Shown: one piece after another, positions 46,184 through 54,219 of the stretch
How the letters are laid out: the number at the start of each line of letters is the position of its first letter
Position numbering within the stretch: position 1 is the first letter of the stretch
IMG/VR virus record: IMGVR_UViG_3300027749_000119
Coordinates: 1 to 61,063 of that record
Length of the DNA stretch: 61,063 nucleotides
DNA from: a virus
Direction: 5' to 3' (one strand)
Position numbers and translations under genes: made by a program
The notes under the pieces: generated by a model
Told to the model about the DNA's origin: nothing
Databases searched by the model: none
What the model saw: the letters and a program-made list of their open reading frames with translations, nothing else

Positions 46184-48355
46184 ATGACTGTTTCTATTGT
46201 TTCATTTACAGGATATATTAATAACGGCACAAACGGAGTTGTAGGAACTACATTAACAGTTTCAGTAATATCTTCGGGAAGAATTGCGTTAGGCATGGCT
46301 ATTTCAGATGATGCCAATACAATTAGTGCCAATACACGTATTATATCTCAACTAACTGGAAGCACTGGAAGTACAGGAACTTATCAAGTAACTGTTAGTC
46401 AGTCATCAGGAACAAGTTCTGCCAAATTAAATATTACTGGAACGTCTGCTGGAAAGATACTTGCAAGTGACTATAACGTATTACAATCAAAATTGGCACT
46501 AGTAATGTCTACGGGATTTGGAAGATACGGTTACGGACAAGTATCTCCAAGATATACTAGTTCTCAAATATCAGGCAATCCTATTATTACCGCCGATCAA
46601 TGGTCAAAACTAAGAGATGATACGATCAAGGCATATTATCATCAAGGTTCAATTGGTAATTTAACAATACCAATTGTTCCGGTAAAAACCAATACTATTA
46701 CTGGAACAGATTATGCACTTTATGCAAATTTAATACAGTCAGTTTATAATAATTTAAATACTACACCACCTGCTGGACAAGCTAGTCTTGTGACATTCCC
46801 GCAAGCGGTTCGAACTAGTTCTTGGAATGGTACAGTATATCATACAGTAACACTAACATTTCCTACTAGAAATGACGCCAGGTACTACTTTAACTCTGGT
46901 AGTAATTTACAATTTAGTGCTAGTTTGATTAATTATCCTGGGTACCCAGGATATACACAAGGACCAGATGCTTCTTTTGCAAAAGATAGTGATTGGAATA
47001 TGTTGTTATTTAATATGAAAAAAATTACATTTGATATCAACGGCACAACTTCCACAGGATCTTATACAACCATTGGTTCTAATATTGGTTTTTATAATCT
47101 TACTACTACTCCGCAGAATATTTTCCAAAAGAAAACAGCTAGCCCGTCTTATACTAATAATCAGTATGATATATTGGCTAGTATAGATGCTACTGGAAGA
47201 ATTTTAACTTTTAGCATACAATTTGCAGACCTTTCTGGAGGTAATCCTGATGAAAGTGTTGAAGGCACATTAACCAGCACAGTTCAAGCATATTATTCTA
47301 CTGGTAGTAATGTTCAAGTTAGCTTGCCTAGTTATAGCTCTACAATTACAGGCGGAGTAATAGTAGCTCCCTCGTCAACATACTTTATTACACCCGTTAC
47401 AAATAGTGTCAATGAAGGCAGTAGTTTAACAATTAATGTAACAGGATCATTAATTATTGATGATACTTACTATTGGACCATTAATAATAACACAACAAGT
47501 TCAGCTGATTTTTCAGCAACATCTGGATCATTTACTATTACAAGTAATTCTGGATCGTTTGTAATATCGCCAACAGCTGATAGCTTAACTGAAGGTGCGG
47601 AAACATTTACAGTATCAATTCGTTCTACTAGTATTACTGGATCGGTACTGGCTACAAGTTCAACTATTACTATTAATGATACTAGTGTTACTCCTCCACC
47701 GCCACCTCCAGCAGTAACGACTTTAAGTTATGATGTATCATCAGTTAATGAAGGTAGTTCAGTTACACTAACGGCAAGAAATGTTGCCGGAGCGGACGGG
47801 ACTTATTATTGGACTATATTACATGGAACTACATCTAGTGCTGATTTTTCAGCAACATCTGGATCATTTACAGTATCAAGCGGAACAGGAACATTTAGTG
47901 TAACGCCAACAGCTGACAATTTAACTGAAGGTGCAGAAACATTCCAAGTGCAAATTAGAAATGTTTCAATTAGCGGGTCAATTCTAGCAACTTGTTCTCT
48001 CATAACAATTAACGATACTAGCTTAAATCCTCCTGCGGTTATAACTGCACACGGATTTAGTTCTGGAAATTCCGCAGTTGAAGGCAATAGTATAACATAC
48101 AGTGGTACATTTGGTGGTACTATAATTGGTAGTCCGTATGCTATTACAGTTGGCACTGCAATAAGTTCTCCTCCGTATAGTTCAACAATTGTTTCAGCTG
48201 GTGGAACTTTTACTACTAGCCCTCAAACAATTTCAGTTACTTTCACAGTACCGGCAATATCATCAAATACATCACCGTACAATAGATTATATGCGGCGGT
48301 AACCGGCGCTTACGGCCCAAATGGAAATGATGATATACCAGTATTACCAGTATAA
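46184..48355 (+). CDS. fibre-like protein with two Calx-beta-type repeats and a hexaproline linker
   Basis: 723 residues. The N-terminal module (TTLTVSVISSGRIALGMAIS, ISQLTGSTGSTGTYQVTVS) is related to the insert in the second fibre gene. The middle (GFGRYGYGQVSPRY to about residue 400) is unassigned. Two tandem repeats (about 405-505 and 510-620) show the Calx-beta pattern: SVNEGSSLTINVTGS, SADFSATSGSFTI, TADSLTEGAETFTVSIRSTS, TITINDTS; such domains usually bind calcium. They are joined by a run of six prolines (residues 504-509). The stop shares one base with the start of the prolyl-hydroxylase-like gene. Likely a receptor-binding or decorating tail component. Confidence 0.72.
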   Translation: MTVSIVSFTGYINNGTNGVVGTTLTVSVISSGRIALGMAISDDANTISANTRIISQLTGSTGSTGTYQVTVSQSSGTSSAKLNITGTSAGKILASDYNVLQSKLALVMSTGFGRYGYGQVSPRYTSSQISGNPIITADQWSKLRDDTIKAYYHQGSIGNLTIPIVPVKTNTITGTDYALYANLIQSVYNNLNTTPPAGQASLVTFPQAVRTSSWNGTVYHTVTLTFPTRNDARYYFNSGSNLQFSASLINYPGYPGYTQGPDASFAKDSDWNMLLFNMKKITFDINGTTSTGSYTTIGSNIGFYNLTTTPQNIFQKKTASPSYTNNQYDILASIDATGRILTFSIQFADLSGGNPDESVEGTLTSTVQAYYSTGSNVQVSLPSYSSTITGGVIVAPSSTYFITPVTNSVNEGSSLTINVTGSLIIDDTYYWTINNNTTSSADFSATSGSFTITSNSGSFVISPTADSLTEGAETFTVSIRSTSITGSVLATSSTITINDTSVTPPPPPPAVTTLSYDVSSVNEGSSVTLTARNVAGADGTYYWTILHGTTSSADFSATSGSFTVSSGTGTFSVTPTADNLTEGAETFQVQIRNVSISGSILATCSLITINDTSLNPPAVITAHGFSSGNSAVEGNSITYSGTFGGTIIGSPYAITVGTAISSPPYSSTIVSAGGTFTTSPQTISVTFTVPAISSNTSPYNRLYAAVTGAYGPNGNDDIPVLPV
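47504..47871. repeat. 336-bp-spaced direct repeat from Calx-beta domain duplication
   Basis: A 32-base sequence beginning GCTGATTTTTCAGCAACATC occurs identically at 47504-47535 and 47840-47871. A second, less perfect pair starts at 47574 and 47910. Spacing equals one 112-residue domain, so the duplication appears recent at the DNA level. Confidence 0.85.
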
Positions 48356-48924
48356 TGTCTTTTGAGTTGTTAAACGAAACACCGAGGATAGTCTATTATC
48401 ATAACATACTTTCTGATAGTGAGTGTAATTATGTTATTGATACCGCTGACAATTTTCAAAAATCCGCAGGCTATGATTTTGCAACGAAACAATCTAAATT
48501 TACCAAGTGGAGAACTAGTAGCAATTATTTTGACCACGATAACAAGTTTAAGTATATTACTGAAAAAGCTGCAGAGTTATCAACCCATCCGCTTATTAAC
48601 ATTGAGCCACCGCAAATAATAAAGTACGAAATTGATGAGTTTTATAAACCTCATTACGACTTTTTTAACTTTCCGCCCGAAATAATTTCTACAGATAACG
48701 ACAGAATTGGTACTATTATTTTTTATTTAAATGATGGGTTTACCGGAGGAGAAACAAATTTTCCTAAATTGGATATTACTGTTCGTCCTAGAAAGGGATC
48801 TGCATTATTTTTTGAATATAATTATTCTAAAATAACCAATCATTTAACATTACACGGCGGCATGCCAGTTGTACACGGCACAAAATATATTGCTACTTCT
48901 TGGATTAGAAGCAACAAGTTCTAA
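48355..48924 (+). CDS. 2OG-Fe(II) oxygenase, prolyl 4-hydroxylase-like
   Basis: 189 residues with a complete active site on the P4H pattern: iron ligands H100-x-D102 (KPHYDFF), distal His167 (LTLHGGMPV) and the 2-oxoglutarate-binding Lys177 (GTKYIATSWIR). The jelly-roll strand IGTIIFYLNDGFTGGETNFP is typical. Such enzymes hydroxylate prolines or other side chains. The start codon overlaps the stop of the Calx-beta/hexaproline fibre gene (TAATG), so the two proteins are translationally coupled, suggesting a virion protein as substrate. P4H-like genes occur in many aquatic T4-like phages, with target unknown. Confidence 0.9.
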   Translation: MSFELLNETPRIVYYHNILSDSECNYVIDTADNFQKSAGYDFATKQSKFTKWRTSSNYFDHDNKFKYITEKAAELSTHPLINIEPPQIIKYEIDEFYKPHYDFFNFPPEIISTDNDRIGTIIFYLNDGFTGGETNFPKLDITVRPRKGSALFFEYNYSKITNHLTLHGGMPVVHGTKYIATSWIRSNKF

Positions 48925-48951
48925 AAGTTATAAAATAATCATCAGCAGCCA

Positions 48952-48980
48952 TTGACAAGATAATTAAAGTAGTGTATTAT
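48952..48980 (+). promoter_or_regulatory. sigma-70-type promoter for the glycosyltransferase block
   Basis: TTGACA (48952-48957), 17-base spacer, TATTAT (48975-48980); perfect -35 and one mismatch in the -10. It lies 24 bases upstream of the ATG at 49004 in the 79-base gap after the late fibre operon. It would allow the following genes to be expressed early or independently of gp55. Confidence 0.8.
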
Positions 48981-49003
48981 AAACATTACGGAGTTATCTG
49001 CCC

Positions 49004-49354
49004 ATGGATGAAAGAATTGAAAAAGCGTTTGAAGTTGCCAATTATATGGCAACACTTAGTAATCAACGCCGCATTATATTAGAAGAATACAATCACTCAT
49101 TGATATACTATATCAATGGTGCTACATTTAAACTTACACCATCTCTTATTAGTTTTGTAAAAACATTAATTGATCTTGGAAATACAGAAAATGTTGTTTT
49201 AATTGATGACAATAATTTTCCAGCACTAGTAGAAGACTTAGATGTTTTTCTAACTAACATAACTTCAAAATATTTAGAATCTGTAAAAACGTATGCAGAT
49301 GCGTTTAACGATTTACGAGCCAAACGTAAAATTGCAGGTATTGTTGAGTTATGA
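49004..49354 (+). CDS. small conserved protein, unknown function
   Basis: 116 residues, helical and acidic-basic mixed. Characteristic segments are NQRRIILEEYNHSLIYYINGA, FKLTPSLISFVKTLIDLG and NVVLIDDNNFPALVEDLDVF. Proteins of this look and size accompany aquatic T4-like phages, but I know no function. First gene behind the host-type promoter; it overlaps the next gene by four bases (ATGA). RBS ACGGAG. Confidence 0.7.
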   Translation: MDERIEKAFEVANYMATLSNQRRIILEEYNHSLIYYINGATFKLTPSLISFVKTLIDLGNTENVVLIDDNNFPALVEDLDVFLTNITSKYLESVKTYADAFNDLRAKRKIAGIVEL

Positions 49355-50199
49355 GTCAGGGCATTGTAATTTTTGCTCAAAATAATGCAGATGTTGATTA
49401 TATAAAATTAGCTACATTTTCAGCTAATCAGGCAAAACAATATCTTGATTTGCCCGTGAGTTTAATTACAGATAGCAGAGGTTGGTTAGAAAAAAGCCAG
49501 CCAAATCATCCATTTGATCAAATTATTGATGTTGAATATACATCAGCATCTCAGCGCAAATCGTTTTTTGACGGCTCACTAACATCCAAAAATCTTGAGT
49601 GGAGAAACTTTGCACGTAATCTTGCATATGATTTAACACCCTATGACACTACACTAGTCATTGATAGCGATTATATTATCAACAGCGATAATTTAAAACT
49701 AGCATTTGCACGGGATATAGATTTTCAGATATATTCAAAAAGTATGGATTTAGCATCTTGGAGAAATACAGAAGAATTTGATCGTGTTAATATGTATAGT
49801 ATTCCATTTTACTGGGCCACGGCATTTATATTTCAAAAAAATGAAATTACTAAATCATTTTTTAATTTAATTGCTTATATTAAATCTAATTGGAATTATT
49901 ATCGTATACTTTATAATATAGATTCTACGTTATTTCGAAATGATTATGCTTTTAGTATTGCTATACATATTATGAACGAAAAAGGATTGAATTCTTTTGC
50001 TATGGAGTTACCAGGAAGTATGGTATATACTAAAGATAAAGATCTATTAGTTTCTTCAGTAGATAATAAAATGAAATTTCTATTAGAAAAGAAAGACTAT
50101 CCAGGCGAATATATTTTAGCTAAGACACAAGGTTTAGATATTCATGTAATGAATAAATTTAGTCTAAGCAGATTTATTGACGGAGGTTCAGGTGTCTAA
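49351..50199 (+). CDS. glycosyltransferase-like protein (pair A, copy 1)
   Basis: 282 residues. The start MSQGIVIFAQNNADVDYIKLA and the DSD at residues 105-107 (LVIDSDYII) fit a GT-A fold transferase that binds a nucleotide sugar through a metal at a DxD motif. It is related along its length to the next gene, whose start aligns (MSKGFLVLAQNTDSDDYIQQA). The sugar and acceptor are unknown. The start overlaps the upstream gene by four bases. Low sequence identity within the pair suggests an old duplication. Confidence 0.65.
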   Translation: MSQGIVIFAQNNADVDYIKLATFSANQAKQYLDLPVSLITDSRGWLEKSQPNHPFDQIIDVEYTSASQRKSFFDGSLTSKNLEWRNFARNLAYDLTPYDTTLVIDSDYIINSDNLKLAFARDIDFQIYSKSMDLASWRNTEEFDRVNMYSIPFYWATAFIFQKNEITKSFFNLIAYIKSNWNYYRILYNIDSTLFRNDYAFSIAIHIMNEKGLNSFAMELPGSMVYTKDKDLLVSSVDNKMKFLLEKKDYPGEYILAKTQGLDIHVMNKFSLSRFIDGGSGV

Positions 50200-51022
50200 A
50201 GGATTTTTAGTACTAGCTCAAAATACAGATTCTGACGATTATATTCAGCAAGCCTATGCTTTAGCGTTGAGTATTCGTTGGAGTCAAAAAACTATTACTA
50301 ATATTTCATTAGTAACTGATGATATTGTTCCAAAAGAATACCAGTCTGCATTTGATAAAATTATTCCAATACCGTTTGGTAGTCCGGAAAGTGTCAGTCT
50401 TTATAGAGCAGAAAATCGTTGGAAACTCTACTATGCCAGTCCCTATGACGAAACTATTGTACTAGATACAGACATGTTAGTATTGGAAGATTTAAGTTCT
50501 TGGTGGAAATATTGTGAAAATTATGATATACGATATTGTAATAGAATACAAAATTATAAATTAGAAGCAGTAAACGATAAATTACATAGAAAAACATTTA
50601 TTGCTAATAAGCTAACAAGCCCTTATTCGGCTTTACATTACTTTAAAAAATCAAACTCTGCTTACGAATTCTATAAAGTTTTAGAATTTGTCTGCAATAA
50701 CTGGGAATGGTGTTGGGATAAATTTGCTCCTGAAGAATATCAAAAATGGTTAAGTATGGATTTAGCTGTTGCAGTAGCAATTGAAATAACTGGTGCTTAC
50801 GATGTTGTGGATGCAAACAATCCAATGGAATTTGTACATATGAAAACACATCTACAAGGATGGAAGACTTCATCAAATTTGTGGCAAGATTTTGTACTTA
50901 CAAACTTTACCAATGAGCTAACCGTAGCTAATATAAAACAACAAAAGTTGTTTCATTACATAGAAAAAGATTTTTTATCTGAACATATTTTATCAAGACT
51001 ACAGGAGCTAGCACATGGCTAA
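50192..51022 (+). CDS. glycosyltransferase-like protein (pair A, copy 2; GTG start)
   Basis: Start chosen at GTG 50192, preceded by GGAGG; the frame also offers a TTG at 50177, but the GTG start aligns with the neighbouring paralogue. 276 residues with a canonical DTD (residues 92-94, IVLDTDMLVLED), an upstream acceptor-side helix (ENRWKLYYASPYDET) and later FVHMKTHLQGW, like GT8-type enzymes. Overlaps the preceding gene by eight bases and the next by eight. Possible targets are virion proteins or host surface sugars. Confidence 0.75.
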   Translation: MSKGFLVLAQNTDSDDYIQQAYALALSIRWSQKTITNISLVTDDIVPKEYQSAFDKIIPIPFGSPESVSLYRAENRWKLYYASPYDETIVLDTDMLVLEDLSSWWKYCENYDIRYCNRIQNYKLEAVNDKLHRKTFIANKLTSPYSALHYFKKSNSAYEFYKVLEFVCNNWEWCWDKFAPEEYQKWLSMDLAVAVAIEITGAYDVVDANNPMEFVHMKTHLQGWKTSSNLWQDFVLTNFTNELTVANIKQQKLFHYIEKDFLSEHILSRLQELAHG

Positions 51023-51647
51023 ACGCTCTCAAAAACAAAAAATCGTAGAGGTAGTTGAGCCTAAATTCTATGCTCATTATGACGGAATGACTAGGAATAT
51101 CTTCAGCGTAAACAATCATAAAATTGAAGGGTGGCCGCATTTTGTGGAAATTTCGTTTCTCGAGTATGAAAGATTAGTTACTGGAAAAGATGAGTTTACT
51201 GATTTTCACATAGGAACTGTTATAGCTGTTGACGGAACCGCTTCTTTAGGATTAGTTTCTAAAAAAGTTATACAAGAACATAATTTTAAAAATAGATTAC
51301 TATATTGGATTGAGCGTGAAACAGAAAATGCCGACATGGAAATTCATTATGATGCATACAATTCCCAGTGGGTATTTTTAGTCTCAGACGAATTTAGACA
51401 ACGATACTATTCTAATCAACTACCAATAAGTTCAATTTCTTTTTTTATCACGCTAGGAAAAGATCCTAACTTTTTACTACGTGTAATTGATATAGATTTA
51501 AAATCAATAGTGTCAGATAAAATTTTAATAAATTTTGATAGTAAGTGGGAATCAAATATTGATTTAATTGCAATTACTTCCAATCTATCAACTATTACAT
51601 ACTCTCTTAAAATTTGGAAAATATATGAGCAAGATCAAAGTAATTGA
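51015..51647 (+). CDS. unknown protein in the glycosyltransferase operon
   Basis: 210 residues with a basic N-terminus (AKRSQKQKIVEVVEP) and then a beta-rich sequence (FYAHYDGMTRNIFSVNNHKI, FVEISFLEYERLVTGKDEF, IGTVIAVDGTASLGLVS). No catalytic or binding motif is evident. It lies between the two glycosyltransferase pairs with overlaps on both sides, so it is co-translated with them; it could be a virion or sugar-binding partner. Confidence 0.65.
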   Translation: MAKRSQKQKIVEVVEPKFYAHYDGMTRNIFSVNNHKIEGWPHFVEISFLEYERLVTGKDEFTDFHIGTVIAVDGTASLGLVSKKVIQEHNFKNRLLYWIERETENADMEIHYDAYNSQWVFLVSDEFRQRYYSNQLPISSISFFITLGKDPNFLLRVIDIDLKSIVSDKILINFDSKWESNIDLIAITSNLSTITYSLKIWKIYEQDQSN

Positions 51648-52524
51648 ACAAGACATAATATTTCTCAGCTATGATGAACCTAATGCTGAAAAGAACTATG
51701 CCGATTTATTAGCAAAAGTGCCATGGGCTAAACGTGTGCATGGAGTTAAGGGTAGTGATGCGGCACACAAGGCTTGTGCAGCGCAATGCGAAACAGAATA
51801 CTTTGTTACAGTAGACGGCGACAACATTATCGATCCTGCATTTTTAGAAGTTGAAATTGACTTAGATGAATTAGGTCTAACTTCTAATCATGTGTTTAGT
51901 TGGTGCGGAAAAGTTCATGTTAATCACTTGATGTACGGCAACGGTGGACTTAAAATGTGGACCCCTGCGTTTGTTAACAATATGAAGACTCATGAAAATT
52001 CTGATCCTAATGACACTAAGGGTCTAGTAGAATTTTGTTTTGATGATCTGTATTATCAATTTGACGAAAACTATTCAGAGAGCTTTACCAATGCCAGCCC
52101 ATTTCAAGCCTTCAGAGCAGGATTCCGTGAAGGTGTAAAGATGTCGTTGGATCAAGGTGCAAAAGTTCAAGACATTAGTAAAATATTTTGGAAAAACTAT
52201 CATAGGTTATTGATTTGGTCTAACATTGGTGCCGATGTTACTAATGGACTTTGGAGTATGTATGGTGCAAGAGAAGGCGCCTATCTAACTAATTGTACAG
52301 ATTGGGACTATACTAATGTTCGTGATTTTGATTATTTGACTCAACAGTGGGAAGACAAATACAGCAAGGTAACTGAAAAAATGTTGCCCTACGAAATTAT
52401 GGGTTTAGGTGAAACACTTAAACACGAATGCGGTTTGGAAATCACAGACGTTGATTCAACCGGAAGCAAATTTTTTAAAACGGTGTTTAACAACTCGCCC
52501 CGAACTCTTAGGAAGAAATTATAA
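51625..52524 (+). CDS. glycosyltransferase-like protein (pair B, copy 1)
   Basis: Start chosen at ATG 51625 (MSKIKVIEQDIIFLSYDEPN), 23 bases inside the previous gene; the frame opens earlier at 51568 but that part is a shadow. 299 residues. VHGVKGSDAAHKACAAQC followed by VTVDGDNIID (DGD at 64-66) matches the nucleotide-sugar site of GT2/GT-A-type proteins seen in aquatic phages. Other marked segments are FSWCGKVHVNHLMYGNGGLK and SPFQAFRAGFREGVKMSL. Shares its overall plan with the next gene. Confidence 0.7.
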   Translation: MSKIKVIEQDIIFLSYDEPNAEKNYADLLAKVPWAKRVHGVKGSDAAHKACAAQCETEYFVTVDGDNIIDPAFLEVEIDLDELGLTSNHVFSWCGKVHVNHLMYGNGGLKMWTPAFVNNMKTHENSDPNDTKGLVEFCFDDLYYQFDENYSESFTNASPFQAFRAGFREGVKMSLDQGAKVQDISKIFWKNYHRLLIWSNIGADVTNGLWSMYGAREGAYLTNCTDWDYTNVRDFDYLTQQWEDKYSKVTEKMLPYEIMGLGETLKHECGLEITDVDSTGSKFFKTVFNNSPRTLRKKL

Positions 52525-53240
52525 TGTACGATATAGTTTATATTACATACAAAGAAGAAATTCCTCCAAGTTATTATATTGAAGAATTTATAAAGAAATT
52601 CCCGTATCATAAAACACATTGGGTGCGGGGTATTAAAGGTATTCATAATGCTCACAAAGAAGCAGCCAAGCGAGTATTTTCTAGTATGTTTTATGTAGTT
52701 GATGCAGATGCAAAATTATTGCCTAATTTTAAATTTGATATTAAATTAGACCCCAGCGAAGAAGATATTGTACATGTGTGGCGTAGTATTAATCCAGTTA
52801 ATGGATTAGAATACGGCTTCGGCGGCATCAAATTATTGCCAACTGAATTAACAAGAAATATGGATACTACTAGTGTTGATATGACTACTAGTATTAGTTC
52901 TAGATTTAAAATAATGCCAGATATTAGTAACATTACACAATTTAATATAGATCCACTTAGCACATGGCGTAGTGCATTTAGAGAATGTGTAAAATTAGCC
53001 AGTAGAATCATTCCCGGACAAGATAACAGTCAATCAGAACAGAGGCTACATGCATGGATACACTTTGGCGGCAACGAGCCTTTTGGTGAATATTCAAAGG
53101 GAGGTGCGAGTGCGGGAAATTGGTTTGGGACCACCTATAAAGATGATCCCGAAATGCTAGCTAAGATTAACGATTATGATTGGCTAGAGCATCAGTTCAA
53201 TGCACACATTGAACAATTTCCGCCAGAAACTTTTAAATAA
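52524..53240 (+). CDS. glycosyltransferase-like protein (pair B, copy 2)
   Basis: 238 residues; start overlaps the preceding stop by one base (TAATG). It aligns with the upstream protein: VRGIKGIHNAHKEAAKRV, then YVVDADAKLL (DAD at 60-62), EYGFGGIKLLP and DPLSTWRSAFRECVKLA. Shorter than its partner at the C-terminus. Its 3' end overlaps the 3' end of thyX on the other strand by eight bases. Confidence 0.68.
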   Translation: MYDIVYITYKEEIPPSYYIEEFIKKFPYHKTHWVRGIKGIHNAHKEAAKRVFSSMFYVVDADAKLLPNFKFDIKLDPSEEDIVHVWRSINPVNGLEYGFGGIKLLPTELTRNMDTTSVDMTTSISSRFKIMPDISNITQFNIDPLSTWRSAFRECVKLASRIIPGQDNSQSEQRLHAWIHFGGNEPFGEYSKGGASAGNWFGTTYKDDPEMLAKINDYDWLEHQFNAHIEQFPPETFK

Positions 53241-53895
53241 GATCTTTAGCTAAAGGAAAAATCTCAGCTATCACTCGAGCACATGCAATAGCAACTTCTT
53301 GGTGTTCTTTTTGTGTGCCATTTGCACTACGCAGTTCAATAAAGTGAATCCAACTACGTAGTGTACCGTTCATATAAATTCTACTTTCGATTAGGCCTTC
53401 GGGCAATACAGCCCGGGCCTGCTCTTTTGCTATACCATTAGCGATAGCCCATTCGTATTCCCGTTTGGCAGCATAGATAACTCGTTGCTGAGCTCTGTAC
53501 CAATCGTTTTGTAACATTGTATCATCCACTTCGACGCTGTTCTGTCTGTTTTTTGGATCTTGAAGTCTTGCTTCTCTTGTAACAAACGACAAGTCTCGAG
53601 TAGGGTCAGCATATCGCTGACTGAATTCTTGGAAGCTGAAACTTCTGTGTCGCAAGATTTGTCGGGCAATATCTCTTGTAGTTGTGATTTCAATACAGGC
53701 GGAGACCATTTCAAGTGGGCTCCAGTGCTGGTGTTTGACCAAGTACTTGATGAGTTTGTCTGATGTCTCTGTGTTAAGTTGGTTGCTGGGATTGGACACA
53801 CGGGCGCAATACGCAATGAGTTCCTGCGCATCCGTGATTCCAAGATTTGCAAATTCTGCTGTTGGTTGTGAGTAACTGAGTAGCTGAACATTCAT
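53233..53895 (-). CDS. thyX: flavin-dependent thymidylate synthase ThyX
   Basis: Makes dTMP from dUMP using FAD, NADPH and methylene-tetrahydrofolate, supplying thymidine for phage DNA. The ThyX signature RHRSFSFQEFSQRY lies at residues 82-95, with WSPLEMVSACIEI before it and ARAVLPEGLIESRIYMNGTL and SWIHFIELR after it (substrate and flavin binding). The 220 residues match the family. T4 itself uses ThyA-type Td; ThyX is common in aquatic phages. Transcribed last of the visible minus-strand block. Confidence 0.97.
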   Translation of the reverse strand: MNVQLLSYSQPTAEFANLGITDAQELIAYCARVSNPSNQLNTETSDKLIKYLVKHQHWSPLEMVSACIEITTTRDIARQILRHRSFSFQEFSQRYADPTRDLSFVTREARLQDPKNRQNSVEVDDTMLQNDWYRAQQRVIYAAKREYEWAIANGIAKEQARAVLPEGLIESRIYMNGTLRSWIHFIELRSANGTQKEHQEVAIACARVIAEIFPLAKDLI

Positions 53896-53898
53896 TAT

Positions 53899-54219
53899 TT
53901 ATAACTTCTTTTTCTTAAGGAATTTTTGGGTACTACGCTCGATGTCAGTACGAACTCGTTCTGTGTCTAATTTAAAATCAATGTTGTCTATAGACTCTTC
54001 GTAAGTCTTACATAACTCATTGAAATTAGTTTCAAACACAGACCAACCATCTCGCTTGGCTTTAGCTGTTATTTTAATTTCCCAGGTTTTGCCGTCTTTA
54101 AAAGTGATCAGCACTGTATGCAAATACTTTATAGGTAATACATTCAATTGGACATCAGCAAATACTTCTGGCCACCGATCAATGACGTCTCTGGGAAGGT
54201 TCTTCCCAGAATTCGTCAC
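53899..54219 (-). CDS. conserved phage protein, unknown function
   Basis: 106 residues: DRWPEVFADVQLNVLPIKYL, HTVLITFKDGKTWEIKIT, then KAKRDGWSVFETNFNELCKT and a basic end RSTQKFLKKKKL. A small alpha/beta protein with a Lys-rich tail, conserved in appearance among T4-like phages and probably nucleic-acid associated, but with no known activity. Start overlaps the upstream stop by four bases. Confidence 0.7.
   Translation of the reverse strand: MTNSGKNLPRDVIDRWPEVFADVQLNVLPIKYLHTVLITFKDGKTWEIKITAKAKRDGWSVFETNFNELCKTYEESIDNIDFKLDTERVRTDIERSTQKFLKKKKL

Noticed and set aside
50177-50191. TTG start five codons earlier for the second glycosyltransferase-like gene
   Set aside because: The GTG at 50192 has GGAGG upstream and aligns with the start of its paralogue.
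53244-53255. 12-base palindrome CTTTAGCTAAAG at the thyX/glycosyltransferase junction
   Set aside because: It has no loop and no T-run and lies inside the thyX coding end, so it is not a credible terminator.
53896-53903. Minus-strand TATAAATA just before thyX
   Set aside because: It lies one base from the ATG and across the stop of the upstream gene, too close to act as a promoter for thyX.
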